In this document: piece by piece, positions 32,382-40,362 of the stretch
How positions within the stretch are numbered: position 1 is the first letter of the stretch
Layout: each line of letters opens with the position of its first letter
Assembly (NCBI RefSeq): GCF_004798685.1
Contig: NZ_CP039291.1
Location: 1,612,001-1,676,000 of the forward strand
Length of the DNA: 64,000 nucleotides
Source: Cellulomonas shaoxiangyii
Lineage (GTDB): Bacteria; Actinomycetota; Actinomycetes; Actinomycetales; Cellulomonadaceae
Direction: 5' to 3'
Position numbers and translations under genes: made by a program
Notes under the pieces: model-generated
What the model was told of the DNA's origin: nothing
The model's database searches: none
Seen by the model: the letters and a program-made list of their open reading frames with translations, nothing else

Positions 32382-32418
32382 GACGGGCGCTGCCTGAGAC
32401 GGGCGCCGCCCGAGACAC
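32377..32418. repeat. 16-base tandem repeat at the end of the regulator gene
   Basis: GCCTGAGACGGGCGCT and GCCTGAGACGGGCGCC follow each other directly, then a partial third copy GCCCGAGAC. The first copy contains the regulator's TGA stop codon. Confidence 0.7.
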
Positions 32419-32473
32419 CTGCCACGCCGGCCGCGGACCCCAGGACCCCCCGGACGCGTGTGCCGCCGTGTCG

Positions 32474-33064
32474 TCAGCGCGGCCGGGCGGTCAGCACCTC
32501 GTCGGCCAGCCCGTACGCGACCGCCTGCTCCGCGGTGAGCACGAGGTCGCGGTCGGTGTCGTGGCGCAGCGTCTCGACGTCCTTGCCGGTGTGCCGGGCG
32601 AGCACCTCCTCGAGCTGCCCGCGCACGCGCAGGATCTCGTCGGCGGCCAGGATGAGGTCCGGGATGGTGCCCTGGCCCCGTGTCGCGGGCTGGTGCAGCA
32701 CGACCCGGCCGTGCGTGAGGACCCCGCGGCGGCCGGCGGCGCCGCCCGCGAGCAGGACCGCGGCCGGGCCGCCCGCCTGCCCGACGCACGTCGTCGCGAC
32801 CGGGGCGCGCACGTACTGCATGGCGTCGTAGACGGCGAGCATGGCCGACGTCGAGCCGCCGGGGGAGTTGACGTACAGCTGGATCGGCAGCTCGCTCTCG
32901 GACTCCAGGTGCAGGAGCTGGGCGACGAGGACGTTCGCGACGCCGTCGTCGATCTCGGTGCCGAGGTAGACGATCCGCTCGGACAGCAGCCGGCTGAAGA
33001 TGTCGAGGGTCCGCTCGACGCCCGCCCGTCGCTCGGTCACGTAGGGCACGGTGTAGGTGCTCAC
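32474..33064 (-). CDS. ClpP-like subunit lacking the catalytic serine (ClpP4-like)
   Basis: A 196-residue ClpP-fold protein. The usual GQAASMG around the nucleophile reads GQAGGPA, with Gly99 in place of Ser, while His124 (LHQP) and Asp173 ([11 protein letters not shown]) remain. It should fold and join a ring but cannot cut peptides by the normal mechanism, like cyanobacterial or plastid Clp[21 protein letters not shown] is typical of ClpP. The GTG at 33064 overlaps the stop codon of the preceding active clpP (GTGA), so the two are coupled and probably form mixed rings. The main clpP1-clpP2 pair is presumably elsewhere. Confidence 0.88.
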   Translation of the reverse strand: MSTYTVPYVTERRAGVERTLDIFSRLLSERIVYLGTEIDDGVANVLVAQLLHLESESELPIQLYVNSPGGSTSAMLAVYDAMQYVRAPVATTCVGQAGGPAAVLLAGGAAGRRGVLTHGRVVLHQPATRGQGTIPDLILAADEILRVRGQLEEVLARHTGKDVETLRHDTDRDLVLTAEQAVAYGLADEVLTARPR

Positions 33065-33675
33065 GGCCGGACCCCCACGCGCGGGGCGGCGCCCGCCGTC
33101 GGCCGCACGTCGGCCAGGGATCCGACGACCGCGTCGACGAACCCGTACGCGCGGGCCTCCTCGGCGCTGAACCACCGGTCCCGCAGCGAGTCCTCCCGGA
33201 TCCGCTCGACCGGCTGACCGGTGTGCTGCGCCACCAGCCCGAGCACGGTGTCCCGCGTGTGCCGCAGGTCGTCCGCCTGCAGCTCGACGTCGACCGCGGT
33301 GCCGCCGATGCCGGCGGAGCCCTGGTGCAGCAGGACGCGCGCGTGCGGCAGCGCGTACCGCTTGCCGGGCGTGCCGGCCGAGAGCAGGAACTGCCCCGCG
33401 CTCGCGGCCATGCCGGCGGCGACGGTGCGCACGTCGTTGGGGATCATGCGCATGACGTCGTGGATCTCGAGCATGGCCGGGACCGACCCCCCGGGCGAGC
33501 TGATCCACAGCGTGACGTCGGTGCGCGGGTCCTCGGTGGACAGCAGGAGCAGCTGGGCGGCGATGCGGTGCCCGTTGTGCTCGTCGAGCGCCGTGCTCAG
33601 CACGACGATGCGCTCGTACGCGAGCCGCGCGAGCAGCTCGTCGTCGTAGGACCGGGTGGGTGTCTGCGTGGTCAT
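33061..33675 (-). CDS. ATP-dependent Clp protease proteolytic subunit (ClpP3-like, active triad)
   Basis: A 204-residue ClpP with an intact triad: Ser92 in GMAASAG, His117 in LLHQG and Asp166 in [36 protein letters not shown] is the substrate-binding strand region. It would hydrolyse proteins fed by a Clp ATPase, with the downstream serine-less paralogue as ring partner. The ATG at 33675 has CAGGGT 6 bases upstream, so it may be leaderless. An 11-base inverted repeat lies 39-74 bases upstream, a suitable place for an activator. Naming after Streptomyces clpP3 rests on context (regulator and pair), not on a tree. Confidence 0.9.
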   Translation of the reverse strand: MTTQTPTRSYDDELLARLAYERIVVLSTALDEHNGHRIAAQLLLLSTEDPRTDVTLWISSPGGSVPAMLEIHDVMRMIPNDVRTVAAGMAASAGQFLLSAGTPGKRYALPHARVLLHQGSAGIGGTAVDVELQADDLRHTRDTVLGLVAQHTGQPVERIREDSLRDRWFSAEEARAYGFVDAVVGSLADVRPTAGAAPRVGVRP

Positions 33676-33681
33676 GCCACC

Positions 33682-33687
33682 ACCCTG
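33682..33687 (-). promoter_or_regulatory. Probable leaderless -10 box (CAGGGT) of the clpP pair
   Basis: CAGGGT on the minus strand, 6 bases before the ATG at 33675. It differs from the local TAnnnT pattern only at the first base, which would suit an activator-dependent promoter. Confidence 0.4.
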
Positions 33688-33713
33688 CGCCGCCGACCGC
33701 GCCCGACGGGGCT

Positions 33714-33749
33714 CGCGCTGCCGACGGCGGATCGGCCCTCGGCAGCGCG
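33714..33749. promoter_or_regulatory. Candidate operator: 11-base inverted repeat upstream of the clpP pair
   Basis: CGCGCTGCCGA (33714-33724) and TCGGCAGCGCG (33739-33749) are perfect complements with a 14-base gap holding GCGGATCGGC. The site is between the clpP pair and a divergent hydrolase gene, just upstream of the hydrolase -10. Confidence 0.5.
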
Positions 33750-33755
33750 GCGACC

Positions 33756-33761
33756 TAGGCT
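33756..33761 (+). promoter_or_regulatory. Leaderless -10 box (TAGGCT)
   Basis: TAGGCT, 8 bases before the GTG of the hydrolase gene at 33770. Confidence 0.5.
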
Positions 33762-33769
33762 CTGTCCCC

Positions 33770-34579
33770 GTGAGCACCGCGTCCGCCCCCGAGACCGTCA
33801 GCACGACGAGCGTGGGGGACACCGGCGCACCGGTCGTCTTCCTGCACGGGCTGTTCGGGCAGGGCCGCAACTTCACGCAGGTTGCCAAGGCGCTGCAGCC
33901 GCAGTTCCGCGCCCTGCTGGTGGATCTGCCCAACCACGGGCGGTCGGCGTGGACCGACCGCTTCGACTACGTGCAGACGGCTGACCTCGTCGCGGCGCAC
34001 CTGCGCACCGGGTTCGCCGCGGACGGGCCCGTGCACGTCGTCGGCCACTCGATGGGCGGCAAGGTCGCGATGGTCCTGGCGCTGCGCCACCCGGACCTCG
34101 TGGACCGGCTCGTCGTCGCGGACATCGCCCCGGCCTCGGGCGGGTCCCTGGGGGAGTTCGCGCACCTGCTGGACAGCCTCGCGGCGATCGACCTGACGAC
34201 GGTGACCCGGCGCGGCGAGGCGGACGAGCGGCTGGCGGAGCGCGTCGCAGACGCACGCGTGCGCGGGTTCCTCCTGCAGAACCTGCGGGCCGACGGCGAC
34301 GGCTTCCGCTGGCAGGCGAACCTCGACCTGCTGCGCCGCGACCTGCCGACGATCGGCGGGTTCCCCGACCCCGGCGACGCGACCTTCGACCACCCGGTGC
34401 TGTGGGTCGCGGGGGACCGCTCGGACTACGTGCGCCCCGAGCACGGCCCGGTCATGCGAGGGCTGTTCCCCCGCACGACGCTGGTCACGCTCAAGGGCGC
34501 GGGGCACTGGGTGCACTCCGAGCAGCCCGAGGCGTTCGTCTCGGCGCTGCGCACGTTCCTCGGCGCACCGGACCGCTGA
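33770..34579 (+). CDS. Alpha/beta-fold hydrolase (YbfF-like esterase)
   Basis: A 269-residue alpha/beta hydrolase. VVFLHGLFGQGRNFTQVAKA is the oxyanion-hole strand, the nucleophile Ser lies in VVGHSMGGKVAM, the acid is probably in VLWVAGDRSDYV and the His in LKGAGHWVHSEQPEAFV. The spacing and the NHGRSAW segment match YbfF-type esterases. The true substrate is unknown. It is transcribed away from the clpP pair and its promoter lies beside the inverted repeat, so it might be affected by the same regulator. Confidence 0.85.
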   Translation: MSTASAPETVSTTSVGDTGAPVVFLHGLFGQGRNFTQVAKALQPQFRALLVDLPNHGRSAWTDRFDYVQTADLVAAHLRTGFAADGPVHVVGHSMGGKVAMVLALRHPDLVDRLVVADIAPASGGSLGEFAHLLDSLAAIDLTTVTRRGEADERLAERVADARVRGFLLQNLRADGDGFRWQANLDLLRRDLPTIGGFPDPGDATFDHPVLWVAGDRSDYVRPEHGPVMRGLFPRTTLVTLKGAGHWVHSEQPEAFVSALRTFLGAPDR

Positions 34580-34588
34580 CGGCCGGCG

Positions 34589-35356
34589 TCAGAGGACGTC
34601 GGCCGCGCGCAGGCCGCGCTCGGCGTGCAGGCCGCGGTACACGCCGGTCCGCAGCTCGACGGCGTACGCCTCGAGCTGCGGCATGCCGAGGTCGCGCGCG
34701 ACGGCGATCTCCGCCTCCACGTCGTAGGGCACCCGGACCACCTGCAGCGAGAACGGCGCGGACCGGTCGCCGCCCGGCTCGCCCTCGAGCACGACGTAGG
34801 ACGCGGTCGGCTCGTCCAGCGGGTTGCCGACGCTGCCGACGTTGAACAGCGTGCGCCCGTCCTGCGTCTCGACGTACGCGTCGTGCACGTCGCCGTACCC
34901 GACCATCGACGGCTCCGGCCCGTCGCCGGTGAGCTCGGTGGTGGCGAACATGCCGGCGAACTCCTCGGCGGTGTGGTGGAACCGCACGCGCACGTGCACG
35001 CTGCGGGCGGACGCGTGCAGCAGCCGGACGCGCCGGCCGCTCAGCTCGACGTGGTGCACGAGCGGCAGGCCGACGAGCCACGCGTGGTCGTCGGGGGTCA
35101 GCTCGTCGAACCACCACGTGAGCGCCTCGTCGCGCACCGTCTCCGGGCGCGGCAGGAAGTCGTCCCAGTTGCCGCGCACGGTCACGGCGCAGCGCTCGCG
35201 GCTCCGGGCGACGGCCTCGTGCCCGCGCGGCCCCTTGCCGACGACGTCCCCGAGGTTCAGCACGGTGGTGATACCCCGCGCGTCGACGTCGCGCAGCACC
35301 GCGTCGAACGCCGCCATGTTGCCGTGCACGTCGGACAGCACCGCGATGCGCTCCAC
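34589..35356 (-). CDS. Metallophosphoesterase (calcineurin-like)
   Basis: A 255-residue phosphodiesterase fold. IAVLSDVHGNMAAFDAVLRD gives the Asp and His metal ligands, VLNLGDVVGKGP the bridging Asp, VRGNWDDFL the Asn, and GYGDVHDAY replaces the usual GHTH pair. FNVGSVGNPLDEPTASYVVL is the late conserved motif. The substrate is not known. The GTG at 35356 has GGGAGG 5 bases upstream, and TAGCCT at 35383-35388 (minus) is a likely -10. It converges with the hydrolase gene at 33770, with 9 bases between them. Confidence 0.88.
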   Translation of the reverse strand: MERIAVLSDVHGNMAAFDAVLRDVDARGITTVLNLGDVVGKGPRGHEAVARSRERCAVTVRGNWDDFLPRPETVRDEALTWWFDELTPDDHAWLVGLPLVHHVELSGRRVRLLHASARSVHVRVRFHHTAEEFAGMFATTELTGDGPEPSMVGYGDVHDAYVETQDGRTLFNVGSVGNPLDEPTASYVVLEGEPGGDRSAPFSLQVVRVPYDVEAEIAVARDLGMPQLEAYAVELRTGVYRGLHAERGLRAADVL

Positions 35357-35382
35357 GGGCGCCTCCCTCCGTCGTCCCGGCG

Positions 35383-35388
35383 AGGCTA
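35383..35388 (-). promoter_or_regulatory. -10 box (TAGCCT) of the metallophosphoesterase gene
   Basis: TAGCCT on the minus strand, 26 bases before the GTG start; a short leader with a GGGAGG site lies between. Confidence 0.5.
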
Positions 35389-35417
35389 GCCGGGCGGCGG
35401 CGCGCACGCCCGGGCCG

Positions 35418-36080
35418 TCAGGCGTACGCGGGCGACGGGACCTGCGCGGGGAGCTCGTGCAGCGCGTCGAGCAGGACCCGGTTGAACGCGGCGGGCGCCT
35501 CGCTGTTGACGTCGTGCCCGGCACCGGGGACGACCGTCAGCCGCACCCGGGGCTGCGCGCGCAGGAAGCGCCGCTCGTCGAGGCGCAGCGGGTCGCGCTG
35601 CCCGTTGACGACCCAGACCGGCAGCAGCAGGCGGCGCAGGTCCCGCAGCGGGGAGTACCCCGCGAGCGCGTCCAGCATGTCCGTCACGACGTGCCACGTG
35701 CCCTGCCCGCGGCCGAGCCAGCGGGCCACGTGCGTCGACGCGCGCCGGTAGAGGCTCACCGGCTTGCCCTTGATCTCCGTCGAGCACCCGGCCAGCACGA
35801 CGCCCGCGAGCTTGTCCTCGTGCTGCCCCGCGTACGCGAGAGACACGTAGCCGCCGAGCGACAGCCCGACGAGCAGTGGCGGCACCGGGCACGCGTCGAC
35901 CGCCTCGTCGATGGCAGCCAGGGCGCCCTCGAGCGTGAACCGCTCGTCGCTGCGGCTGCCGTGGCCCGGCAGGTCGATCGCATGGGTCGGGTGACCGCGG
36001 TGGCGCAGCGCGGCGACCTGGGCGTGCCAGATCTCCGCGGACGTGCGCGTGCCGTGGACGAGGACGATGGGGCGACGGAT
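35418..36080 (-). CDS. Alpha/beta-fold hydrolase with no ordinary start codon
   Basis: An alpha/beta hydrolase: PIVLVHGTRTSAEIWHAQVA, nucleophile motif LLVGLSLGGYVSLAYAGQ, WVVNGQRDPLRLDE, and VPGAGHDVNSEAP with the catalytic His. The conserved part begins within 5 residues of the 5' end given here. No ATG, GTG or TTG is in frame near it. A good GGGAGG (36087-36092, minus strand) is followed 6 bases later by ATC (36080), with ACG (36083) just before. Either a rare ATC/ACG start is used or a single-base indel separates a GTG at 36087 from the body. An in-frame GTG at 36188 exists but lies before the likely promoter (TACGGT, 36135-36140). Confidence 0.8.
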   Translation of the reverse strand: MRRPIVLVHGTRTSAEIWHAQVAALRHRGHPTHAIDLPGHGSRSDERFTLEGALAAIDEAVDACPVPPLLVGLSLGGYVSLAYAGQHEDKLAGVVLAGCSTEIKGKPVSLYRRASTHVARWLGRGQGTWHVVTDMLDALAGYSPLRDLRRLLLPVWVVNGQRDPLRLDERRFLRAQPRVRLTVVPGAGHDVNSEAPAAFNRVLLDALHELPAQVPSPAYA

Positions 36081-36134
36081 CGTGCACCTCCCGAAGGGTG
36101 GCCGGACGGTCGGGTCCCGTCCGGGGCTGGCACG

Positions 36135-36140
36135 ACCGTA
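36135..36140 (-). promoter_or_regulatory. Probable -10 box (TACGGT) of the hydrolase lacking an ordinary start codon
   Basis: TACGGT on the minus strand, about 43 bases upstream of GGGAGG. It would place the transcript start downstream of the distant in-frame GTG at 36188. Confidence 0.45.
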
Positions 36141-36191
36141 GACCCGGACCCTGGGCGGTGCCTGGGCACCGGCGGTACCGGTGCGCACCCG

Positions 36192-36977
36192 CTACGCGCG
36201 GGCCCAGCGGTGCGCGACGGCCAGCGTCTGCGCGACGTAGCCGCCGCCGAACAGCAGCGCGTGCACCGCCAGCGGGTAGAGCTGGTGCAGGCTCGTGCGG
36301 TGCCGCCACCCGCGCGGCAGCGGGTGCACGGAGGCGTAGCCGCCGAGCACCTCGTCGAGGTGCGGCAGGCCGAACAGCGCGAGCATCGCGAGGTCGGTCT
36401 CCCGGTGCCCGCCGTGCGCGGCGGGGTCGATCAGCGTGGCGCCCTGCGCCGTCCACACGACGTTGCCCGACCAGAGGTCGCCGTGCAGCCGGGCCGGCGG
36501 CTCGTCGTCGTCCCAGGTGCCGGCCCGGAGCCGGTCGGCGAGCAGGGCGAGGGCGGCGTCGTCCGCGGCGTCCGTGCGGCCCGCGCTGCGCAGCGCCGCC
36601 GCGACGGGCGCGATCCGGCAGTCGGCGAGGAAGGCACCCCACGACGCGTACGCGCCCGCCCGCATCGGCAGGGGGTCGTGCAGCGGGCCGAAGAACCCGT
36701 CGCCCGACCAGCCGTCGGGAGGCACCCCGAACGCGGCCGCGCCGGCGTCGTGCGTGCGCGCGAGAGCGGCGCCGAACGCCCGCGCGGCGGCCCGGTCGGG
36801 CCGCACGGGCGTCAGCCGGACGAGGTCGAGGTGGTCGTCGGCGACGTCGAGCACGTCGACGACGCGGGCGCCGCCGGGCACCCGGAGCCAGCGCAGACCG
36901 GCCGCCTCGCACGCGAAGAAGCCGGCCGGTGCGCCGGTGCGCGCCTTGCGGTGGACGCGGGAGGCGTCGGCGGCCAT
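36192..36977 (-). CDS. Fructosamine kinase family protein
   Basis: A 261-residue kinase-fold protein of the fructosamine-3-kinase family, which phosphorylates sugar adducts on proteins or amines to destabilise them. GFFACEAAGLRWLRVPGG is the N-lobe, RLHGDLWSGNVVW the catalytic loop and LIDPAAHGGHRETDLAML the metal-binding loop with the following family-specific segment. The ATG at 36977 is set by TACCGT 6 bases upstream. It stands alone; the natural substrate is unproven for bacterial members. Confidence 0.88.
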   Translation of the reverse strand: MAADASRVHRKARTGAPAGFFACEAAGLRWLRVPGGARVVDVLDVADDHLDLVRLTPVRPDRAAARAFGAALARTHDAGAAAFGVPPDGWSGDGFFGPLHDPLPMRAGAYASWGAFLADCRIAPVAAALRSAGRTDAADDAALALLADRLRAGTWDDDEPPARLHGDLWSGNVVWTAQGATLIDPAAHGGHRETDLAMLALFGLPHLDEVLGGYASVHPLPRGWRHRTSLHQLYPLAVHALLFGGGYVAQTLAVAHRWARA

Positions 36978-36983
36978 GCAGCG

Positions 36984-36989
36984 ACGGTA
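36984..36989 (-). promoter_or_regulatory. Leaderless -10 box (TACCGT)
   Basis: TACCGT on the minus strand, 6 bases before the ATG of the fructosamine kinase family gene. Confidence 0.5.
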
Positions 36990-37120
36990 CCCACCGGGGC
37001 CCGTGGCCACCCACGCGCACCGCAGGACGTCCACACTGGGAGGTGACCGCCGTCACGCCGGCGTCGCGCTCACCGCGGCGGCGCCGTCCGCGCCCGCCCC
37101 CGCACCCAAGGAGCACGCTC

Positions 37121-38275
37121 ATGCAGGTCGGCATCCCCCGTGAGGTCAAGAACCAGGAGCACCGCGTGGCCGTCACGCCCGCGGGCGTCGACCGGCTCGT
37201 CCGGGCGGGGCACGAGGTGCTCGTCGAGACGGGCGCCGGCGCGGGCTCCCGGCTCGACGACGCGGACTACGTCCAGGCCGGCGCGCGCATCGTGCCCACG
37301 GCCGCCGACGCCTGGTCCGCCGCGCTCGTGTGCAAGGTCAAGGAGCCCGTCGCGCAGGAGTACGGCTACCTGCGTGCCGACCTCGTGCTGTTCACGTACC
37401 TGCACCTCGCCGCCGACCGCCCCGCCACCGACGCGCTGCTCGCCGCCGGCACGACGGCAATCGCCTACGAGACGGTGCAGGCGCCCGACGGCTCGCTGCC
37501 GCTGCTCGCGCCCATGAGCGAGGTCGCCGGTCGCCTCGCCACGCAGGTCGGCGCGTACCACCTGATGCGCGGCGGGGGTGGCGGCCGGGGCGTGCTGCTG
37601 GGCGGCGTCCCGGGGACCGCGCCGGCGAAGGTGGTCGTCCTCGGGGGCGGCGTCGTCGGCAGCCACGCGGCGGAGATCGCCGTCGGCATGCGCGCGGACG
37701 TCACGGTCCTCGACCTGTCCGTGCCGCGGCTGCGGGGGCTCGACGCGAGGTTCGGCGGGTCGGTGCGGACCCTCGCGTCGTCGGTCTGGACGCTCGAGCG
37801 TGAGCTCCTCGACGCCGACCTCGTGGTCGGCGCGGTCCTGCGGCCCGGTGCCCGTGCCCCCCACCTCGTCAGCACGGAGCTCGTCGCCGCGATGCGCGCC
37901 GGCTCGGTGCTCGTGGACGTCGCCGTCGACCAGGGCGGGTGCTTCGCGGACACGCGTCCCACGACGCACGACGACCCCACGTTCGGTGTGCACGAGTCCG
38001 TCTTCTACTGCGTCGCCAACATGCCCGGCGCCGTGCCGGTCACCTCGACCCGGGCGCTGACCAACGTCACCCTGCCCTACCTCGGCGCGCTCGCGGACCG
38101 CGGGTGGCGCGGCGCGGTCGCCGCCGACCCGTCGCTCGCCGCCGGCCTGACCACGCACGCCGGCCTGCTGTGCAGCGCGGCCGTGGCCGACGCCCACGGG
38201 CTGCCCGCCACGCCGGTCGGCGCGCTCGTGGATGGACCCCCCGGGGCCGCGCCGTCTGTGACGATGGGCGCATGA
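37121..38275 (+). CDS. ald: Alanine dehydrogenase
   Basis: A 384-residue NAD-dependent enzyme interconverting L-alanine with pyruvate and ammonia. It opens MQVGIPREVKNQEHRVAVTP; Lys in VCKVKEPVAQEY and His in FTYLHLAADRPAT fit the catalytic positions. The Rossmann loop is VVVLGGGVVGSHAAEIAVGM, and SVLVDVAVDQGGCFADTRPT follows. A glycine-rich insertion (RGGGGGRGVLLGGVPG) precedes the NAD domain, as in other Ald proteins. AAGGAG lies 7 bases before the ATG. It overlaps the M3 peptidase gene by 4 bases (ATGA), forming an amino-acid/peptide catabolism operon with the next two genes. Confidence 0.95.
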   Translation: MQVGIPREVKNQEHRVAVTPAGVDRLVRAGHEVLVETGAGAGSRLDDADYVQAGARIVPTAADAWSAALVCKVKEPVAQEYGYLRADLVLFTYLHLAADRPATDALLAAGTTAIAYETVQAPDGSLPLLAPMSEVAGRLATQVGAYHLMRGGGGGRGVLLGGVPGTAPAKVVVLGGGVVGSHAAEIAVGMRADVTVLDLSVPRLRGLDARFGGSVRTLASSVWTLERELLDADLVVGAVLRPGARAPHLVSTELVAAMRAGSVLVDVAVDQGGCFADTRPTTHDDPTFGVHESVFYCVANMPGAVPVTSTRALTNVTLPYLGALADRGWRGAVAADPSLAAGLTTHAGLLCSAAVADAHGLPATPVGALVDGPPGAAPSVTMGA

Positions 38276-40362
38276 CCTCCCCCGACGCGGCCACCCTCGA
38301 CCCGACCAACCCCTTCGCGCACCCGTCCGTGCTGCCCTACGGCCTGCCGGACTTCCGCGACGTGCGTGAGGAGCACTACCTGCCCGCCCTGCTGGCCGGC
38401 ATGGCCGAGCAGCGCCGCGAGGTCGAGGCCGTCGCCACCGACCCCGCCGCACCGACCGTCGAGAACACGCTCGTCCCGCTCGAGCTGTCCGGGCACCTGC
38501 TGCACCGCGTCGCGTCCGCGTTCTACAACCAGGCGGGCTCCGACTCCACGCCCGGGCTGCAGGAGATCGAGGAGCAGCTCGCCCCGCTGTACGCGGCGCA
38601 CCAGGACGCCATCTGGCTCGACGCCCGCCTGCACGCGCGGGTCGAGGCGCTCGCGGCGTCGCTCGAGGGCACCGAGCTCGCGCCCGACACCGCGTGGCTG
38701 CTGCACCGCACGCGCCGCGCGTTCGCCCGCTCCGGCGTCGGCCTGCCCGAGGCGGAGCAGGACCGGCTGCGGGCGATCAACGCGGAGATCACGTCGCTCG
38801 ACGCGGCGTTCGGGCGCAAGCTCCTCGCCGGCGCGAACGCCGCGGCGGTGCTCGTCACCGACGAGGCCGAGCTCGACGGCATGCCGCAGGACGCGCGCGA
38901 CGCCGCCGCCCAGGCCGCCGCCGAGCAGGGGCACGAGGGCGCGTGGCTCATCGAGCTGCAGCTGCCCACCCAGCAGTCGGTGCTCGCGTCGCTGCGCGAC
39001 CGCGGCCTGCGCGAGCGCGTGCACCGGGCGTCCGTGACGCGCGGCGCCACGGGCGACGAGAACGACACGCGCGAGACCCTCCTGGCGCTCGTGCGCCTGC
39101 GGGCCGAGCGCGCCCGCCTGCTCGGGTACGAGCACCACGCCGCCTACGTCGCCGAGGACGCGACAGCCGGGTCGGCGCAGGCGGTCGCCGGCATGCTCGC
39201 GCGCCTGGCACCGGCGGCCGTCGCGAACGCGCGGGCCGAGGCCGCGGAGCTCGAGGTCGCGCTCCGGGCCGACCACCCGGGCGCGACCCTCGAGGCGTGG
39301 GACTGGTCCTACTACGCCGACCGCGTCCGGCAGGAGAAGCGCCAGCTCGACGACGCCGCGCTGCGCCCGTACCTCGAGCTCGACCGCGTGCTCACCGAGG
39401 GCGTCTTCTTCGCCGCGCACCACCTGTACGGGCTGACGTTCGCCGAGCGGCACGACCTCGTCGGCTACCACCCCGACGTGCGCGTCTTCGAGGTCTTCGA
39501 CGCGGACGGCTCCGGCATGGGCCTGTTCCTCGGTGACTTCTGGACGCGCCCCTCCAAGCGCGGCGGTGCGTGGATGAACACGCTCGTCGACCAGTCCGAC
39601 CTGCGGGGCGAGCTGCCCGTGGTGCTCAACAACCTCAACGTCCCCAAGCCGCCCGCGGGTCAGCCGACCCTGCTCACGTGGGACGAGGTCATCACGCTCT
39701 TCCACGAGTTCGGCCACGCGCTGCACGGCCTGCTCGCCCGGGTGCGCTACCCGTCGCAGGCCGGCACCAGCGTGCCCCGCGACTTCGTCGAGTACCCGTC
39801 GCAGGTCAACGAGATGTGGGCGTGGGACCCGCAGGTGCTCGCGTCGTACGCCGTGCACCACGAGACCGGTGAGCCGATGCCCGCCGAGTGGGTGCGCACG
39901 CTGCTCGAGGCGCGCCAGGACGGCGAGGGCTTCGCGACGACCGAGTACCTCGCCGCGGCGCTGCTCGACCAGGCGTGGTACCGGCTCGCCCCCGAGGACG
40001 TGCCGACGGACCCGGCGCAGGTGGAGCCGTTCGAGGCGGCCGCGCTCGAGGCGGCGGGCGTCGCGTTCGCCCCCGTCCCGCCGCGGTACCGCACGTCCTA
40101 CTTCAACCACGTCTTCGGCAGCGGCTACTCGGCCGGCTACTACGCCTACATCTGGTCGGAGGTGCTCGACGCCGACACGGTGGAGTGGTTCGCCGAGAAC
40201 GGCGGCCTGAGCCGGGAGAACGGTGACGCGTTCCGCGCCCGCCTGCTCGGCCGGGGCGGCTCGATCGACCCCCTGCAGGCGTTCCGCGACCTGCGCGGCC
40301 GCGACCCGGAGATCGCGCCGCTGCTCGCCCGCCGCGGCCTCGACCGGGCCGACGCCTCGTGA
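38272..40362 (+). CDS. M3 family zinc metallopeptidase (Dcp/oligopeptidase type)
   Basis: A 696-residue cytosolic M3 peptidase. The zinc motif is LFHEFGHALHGLLA, with the downstream Glu in FVEYPSQVNEMWAWDP. FNHVFGSGYSAGYYAYIWSE near the end is the substrate-binding loop seen in peptidyl-dipeptidase Dcp and oligopeptidase A; Dcp is the closer guess. It would break short peptides in the cytosol, including those released by the proteasome or Clp. The start overlaps the ald stop codon and its own stop overlaps the M20 peptidase start (GTGA), so the three are coupled. Confidence 0.93.
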   Translation: MTSPDAATLDPTNPFAHPSVLPYGLPDFRDVREEHYLPALLAGMAEQRREVEAVATDPAAPTVENTLVPLELSGHLLHRVASAFYNQAGSDSTPGLQEIEEQLAPLYAAHQDAIWLDARLHARVEALAASLEGTELAPDTAWLLHRTRRAFARSGVGLPEAEQDRLRAINAEITSLDAAFGRKLLAGANAAAVLVTDEAELDGMPQDARDAAAQAAAEQGHEGAWLIELQLPTQQSVLASLRDRGLRERVHRASVTRGATGDENDTRETLLALVRLRAERARLLGYEHHAAYVAEDATAGSAQAVAGMLARLAPAAVANARAEAAELEVALRADHPGATLEAWDWSYYADRVRQEKRQLDDAALRPYLELDRVLTEGVFFAAHHLYGLTFAERHDLVGYHPDVRVFEVFDADGSGMGLFLGDFWTRPSKRGGAWMNTLVDQSDLRGELPVVLNNLNVPKPPAGQPTLLTWDEVITLFHEFGHALHGLLARVRYPSQAGTSVPRDFVEYPSQVNEMWAWDPQVLASYAVHHETGEPMPAEWVRTLLEARQDGEGFATTEYLAAALLDQAWYRLAPEDVPTDPAQVEPFEAAALEAAGVAFAPVPPRYRTSYFNHVFGSGYSAGYYAYIWSEVLDADTVEWFAENGGLSRENGDAFRARLLGRGGSIDPLQAFRDLRGRDPEIAPLLARRGLDRADAS

